Shown here one piece after another: positions 62,501 through 64,000 of a stretch of DNA of 64,000 nt. Origin of the DNA: a virus; IMG/VR virus record IMGVR_UViG_3300036829_000104, positions 1 to 64,000 of that record. One strand, 5' to 3'. The notes beneath the pieces were generated by a model that was not told the origin of the DNA, did no database searches, and saw only the letters and a list, made by a program, of their open reading frames with translations. The position numbers and the translations under genes were made by a program. Positions within the stretch are counted from its first letter, which is position 1, and the number at the start of each line of letters is the position of its first letter.

Positions 62501-62815
62501 CAGACTGCCAGCGCGGCCGGGGACCCGTGGGTGCGTCCCAGCGCCGGCACCCCGCCGGAGCTGCTCGGCTATGGGGCGTACGAGAACTCGGCGATGGCCT
62601 CCACGCACGCCACCGGCGACAAGCCCATCGTCCTGGGTGACTTCAGCCGCGGCTTCCTGATCATCGACCGCTTGGGCATGAGCACTGAAATCGCCCCGAT
62701 GCTGTTCGACCCGACGACGGGCCGGCCGACCGGCCAGCGCGGTCTGGTCATGTTCTGGCGGAACAACTCCCGGGTCATCGTGGACAACGCGTTCCGGATG
62801 ATCACCGTCCCGTAA
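59528..62815 (+). CDS. Prohead protease-zinc ribbon-capsid polyprotein
   Basis: 1095 residues. 1-205: HK97-type prohead protease with GAFYHHGRT (His90-91) and GMSYTG (Ser148). 226-295: two zinc ribbons (CPDC...CDQC, CPAC...CDQC). 338-373: His-rich stretch. 395-520: domain with STWDGNAAMAACKTASDYRA ICAGE and NANGVRNSL. 585-1095: delta-like coiled coil and HK97-type major capsid domain (GGFAVPFQLDP, FIPFSMEIEQDW, VMFWRNNSRV). An internal GTG start at 61280 could yield capsid alone. Full processing would release protease, scaffold-like middle and capsid. Confidence 0.9.
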   Translation: MTETDRRVRRALDGEGDGLRSRVLPLDDIEILSRSKGGDPDGRTVVAYAAAFGKPTEIWDQDGHYTEENHPHSFNKTVADRGVRFGAFYHHGRTLQGTPSERGSVPIGRPALVQPDGKGLLTHTVYNRTQLADDVLDSIRNGDPMGMSYTGAYLQSDPGNGPFRARSDGSLPHVVRKEIALIEFGPTPTPAYEDAEILGVRAAQLREAARAARASGAEPYQRHAGEDVQCPDCGCFNEADANYCDQCGIQLPDSAFPDGRQPYQRDPGEDVQCPACERYDMPDAIFCDQCGAQLPASAYEGSPAPPGGTDSMTAADGPVADTTAGRAASTARHEPVNGSHSHPHPAYGAQGGDATHSHEHAHDGDANHQHSHDQPDPGDEPAGGDMPGRSSDPATVLSAHFGWTPEQVEALDEQERSLLLASISAAHGGGPHERADVDNSTWDGNAAMAACKTASDYRAICAGEKTTGTPDERQHWALPHHSKPDAPPNANGVRNSLSRLPQTQDLANKQAAEAHLQAHMRTISPGGDSGGDDSGTSGRSETTPAAASGTGAGTAPEAAPAVRTVKPHEHSTGDTETGSERKDAVEGMTIEQRVARRGEIDSRILAISEEHGERAFPPEVQTEWDTLNTELDEHSRAIDEHERALTARRERVAAIAARQNPGTGGTAPGERVDGTATGYNAPSGTGERGAPALLPGRTSDDIYDVTAIRSRASSPEHLAGLYRDNALRAIERGTFPGSDSRERSQGTVERLLHRCDNEEGVLARRILVTGNPVYMRAYAKYVARLGGGGLSQEEAQALERGRAMAVGTGADGGFAVPFQLDPTVILTSDGAINPLRQISRVEQIVGKEFDLVTSTGVTVTRSNEATPMPDNSPTLAQPTIRAERLTGFIPFSMEIEQDWSALQSQMMMLLADAKDVEEAESFTNGNGTAPNAGGIVATLAASSIITGTGTTGTLAEGDLYALEDDMAPRFRSRAVWMASKTSFNAYRQLFTQTASAAGDPWVRPSAGTPPELLGYGAYENSAMASTHATGDKPIVLGDFSRGFLIIDRLGMSTEIAPMLFDPTTGRPTGQRGLVMFWRNNSRVIVDNAFRMITVP
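61280..62815 (+). CDS. Major capsid protein from internal start (nested)
   Basis: 511 residues, in frame with the polyprotein. AAAGGAAAG at 61266-61274 lies eight bases before GTG GAA GGC ATG. The product starts with the coiled coil TIEQRVARRGEIDSRILAIS, the usual delta domain of HK97-type capsids. The large excess of capsid over protease needed in a virion makes such an internal start plausible. Confidence 0.6.
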   Translation: MEGMTIEQRVARRGEIDSRILAISEEHGERAFPPEVQTEWDTLNTELDEHSRAIDEHERALTARRERVAAIAARQNPGTGGTAPGERVDGTATGYNAPSGTGERGAPALLPGRTSDDIYDVTAIRSRASSPEHLAGLYRDNALRAIERGTFPGSDSRERSQGTVERLLHRCDNEEGVLARRILVTGNPVYMRAYAKYVARLGGGGLSQEEAQALERGRAMAVGTGADGGFAVPFQLDPTVILTSDGAINPLRQISRVEQIVGKEFDLVTSTGVTVTRSNEATPMPDNSPTLAQPTIRAERLTGFIPFSMEIEQDWSALQSQMMMLLADAKDVEEAESFTNGNGTAPNAGGIVATLAASSIITGTGTTGTLAEGDLYALEDDMAPRFRSRAVWMASKTSFNAYRQLFTQTASAAGDPWVRPSAGTPPELLGYGAYENSAMASTHATGDKPIVLGDFSRGFLIIDRLGMSTEIAPMLFDPTTGRPTGQRGLVMFWRNNSRVIVDNAFRMITVP

Positions 62816-62897
62816 CAACCCGCCATACCGCAGGTCAGCGTCCGCCGTGCCGCACGGCAGACGCTGCCTGGGCGGCAATCCGCGCGAGGAGGCGCAC

Positions 62898-63161
62898 ATG
62901 GCTGATGGTGCCATCCTGGTGGCCACGAAGAACGTCCTGACCGACTTCGATGGGCGGCGGGTCATCCTCCGGCGCGGTGTCACCACCGTCCGGGAGGGTC
63001 ATCCGCTCCTGAAGGGCCGGGAGTCTCTGTTCGAGCCACTGGTACCCGAGTTCGAGCTCGGGAAGTCCGAGGCCAAGGCCCCGGCGCAGCCGCGCCAGTC
63101 GCAGGGCAGGCCCGGCACCCGGCAGTCCCGGCCAGCGGGGCAGGGCAGCGGGAGTGAGTGA
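62898..63161 (+). CDS. Small head-associated protein
   Basis: 87 residues; strand-rich N-terminus (ILVATKNVLTDFDGRRVILR) and a disordered basic tail. GAGGAGG precedes the ATG. Typical of the small gene following a capsid gene; possibly a decoration or connector accessory protein. Confidence 0.65.
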   Translation: MADGAILVATKNVLTDFDGRRVILRRGVTTVREGHPLLKGRESLFEPLVPEFELGKSEAKAPAQPRQSQGRPGTRQSRPAGQGSGSE

Positions 63162-63333
63162 CGCCGGCGAAGCGGCGGGGGACGACGGCAGCACGCCCGC
63201 CGACCCCGCCGCAGCGCCGGACGCCGGGGACGAGCAGCAGATCCCGCCGGGACTGCTGGTATCCGTGGACTCCAGAGGCGGTTATGCGGTGCCCCGCCAG
63301 CTTGACGGGCACCGGGGGAGGGGAACGCGGTGA
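63154..63333 (+). CDS. Hypothetical 59-residue protein
   Basis: GTG start overlapping the previous gene by eight bases; acidic disordered start, then GLLVSVDSRGGYAVPRQLDG. GTGA junction with the connector gene. Confidence 0.5.
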   Translation: MSDAGEAAGDDGSTPADPAAAPDAGDEQQIPPGLLVSVDSRGGYAVPRQLDGHRGRGTR

Positions 63334-64000
63334 TCGACCTCGGCGCTCCCGTCCCGCTCGCCTTCCCCGTCCTCGACGACGCCGGCAACCCGGCGAACGC
63401 GGACACGGTGACGCTGACGGTCACGCTCCCGGATGGGACCGCCGACCAGCCCGCCGTCACGAACCCGCCCGCCTTGCCCGGCCAGTACCGCTACTCGTAT
63501 GTGCCCGCGCAGCCGGGGCGGCATGTCGTCCGGTGGGTCGCGGCCAGCCCGGCGGCCGCGTACACGGACATGTTCGACGTCGCCCCCGCGAATGTGCCGT
63601 CGATCGTGTCGCTGGCCGACGCGAAGCAGTTCCTCGGCATCGACCCCGACGACACCAGCGAGAACGACGAGCTGCGGGCGTGGCTCGCGGGCGTCACTTC
63701 GGTCATCGAGCGGGAGAAGAACGAGGTCATCGCCCGCCGCCAGATCACCGACACGGACTGGAACGAGCATCCGCGCAGCGTCCGGCTGTGGCATGTGCCG
63801 GTGATATCCCTCGATTCCCTCGCGTCCGCGGACGGCACGAGGACGTGGGACGTCACTGCCGACGTGCGGGTCAATCCTGAGACCGGGCTGGTGCGGCTGG
63901 TGAACGGGCGGCAGTCGCTGTACGGCGACATCACCGCCGTCTACACGGCCGGATACCAGGTGATCCCGTACCACCTCATGCAGGCGTCGCTGGTGCTGCT
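63330..64000 (+). CDS. Head-tail connector protein (cut by window edge)
   Basis: 223 residues visible from GTG. Residues 1-85 form an Ig-like beta domain (VTLTVTLPDGTADQ, GQYRYSYVPAQPGRHVVRWV). From about 92, SLADAKQFLGIDPDDTSEND ELRAWLAGVTSVIER is the helical core of gp6/connector-type proteins, followed by VISLDSLASADGTRTW and DITAVYTAGYQVIPYHL. The Ig-like N-terminal addition is unusual for this family. Confidence 0.75.
   Translation, partial: MIDLGAPVPLAFPVLDDAGNPANADTVTLTVTLPDGTADQPAVTNPPALPGQYRYSYVPAQPGRHVVRWVAASPAAAYTDMFDVAPANVPSIVSLADAKQFLGIDPDDTSENDELRAWLAGVTSVIEREKNEVIARRQITDTDWNEHPRSVRLWHVPVISLDSLASADGTRTWDVTADVRVNPETGLVRLVNGRQSLYGDITAVYTAGYQVIPYHLMQASLVL

Noticed and set aside
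60287-62986. An 899-codon open frame on the minus strand opposite the capsid polyprotein
   Set aside because: High-GC antisense artefact; the plus strand has clear protease and capsid motifs.
1-64000. CRISPR arrays, rRNA, tRNA and insertion sequences
   Set aside because: No regularly spaced repeats, no rRNA or tRNA arm patterns and no transposase seen by eye; short tRNA-like remnants at att sites cannot be excluded.

Overview
The window is high-GC DNA from an actinobacterial mobile genome, with dense short genes, many GTG starts, a WhiB protein and AICE-type conjugation proteins. No chromosomal housekeeping genes, rRNA or recognisable tRNA are visible. It holds most modules of a temperate tailed phage (HK97-type packaging and head genes, DnaB-type replication, ERF/RusA recombination). 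Inserted between them is a block resembling the transfer and control region of actinomycete integrative conjugative elements (TraB/FtsK, NlpC/P60, DUF2637/SpdB-like, GntR, Nudix, Xis-like). My reading is a phage with a conjugation module, or a phage-plasmid hybrid. Both ends are cut: the left end lies inside a serine recombinase, the right end inside a head-tail connector gene.

Layout. 1-1.7 kb: a truncated serine recombinase and a ribbon-helix-helix (RHH) protein (minus), divergent from a zinc-finger-like small protein and a tyrosine recombinase (plus), with two inverted repeats between them. 1.7-9.0 kb: a minus-strand operon of about 23 tightly overlapping small genes, mostly unknown, including a HIT hydrolase and a DUF4326 protein. 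9.0-17 kb: an orphan Phd-type antitoxin, a family of modular coiled-coil paralogues, a MazG-like protein, then DnaB, a likely helicase loader and an initiator whose coding sequence contains a candidate origin. 17-24.7 kb: a second coupled minus operon (RusA, DUF5131, HNH, ERF) headed by an XRE repressor, opposite a second XRE-like regulator. 25-31 kb: accessory genes, including a SAM methyltransferase, HNH and RHH proteins, with two duplicated RHH cassettes that carry tandem 15-bp operators.

31-45 kb: AICE-like control genes (Nudix, HTH-Nudix, GntR, Xis-like), WhiB, a run of small membrane proteins, NlpC/P60, a 753-residue TraB/FtsK, a repeat cluster resembling a clt transfer site, and a DUF2637 membrane protein. 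45-54 kb: a DNA-modification island. It encodes a DUF3560-methyltransferase, an ArdC/J-domain fusion, a ParB-like protein with a decayed methylase tail, a TGT/DpdA-like transglycosylase, a T-fold protein, QueD, QueE and FolE. QueC is not visible. Six promoters here share one 20-bp operator. 54-64 kb: HNH, terminase small and large subunits, a portal fused to a 2H phosphoesterase, a protease-zinc ribbon-capsid polyprotein with an internal capsid start, and connector genes.

How the parts may work together: the XRE pair probably sets lysogeny versus early expression. The minus operons supply recombination and replication. The operator-linked island makes a 7-deazaguanine base and inserts it into the element's own DNA. 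The plus-strand late genes build the head. The AICE block would give a second, conjugative route of spread.
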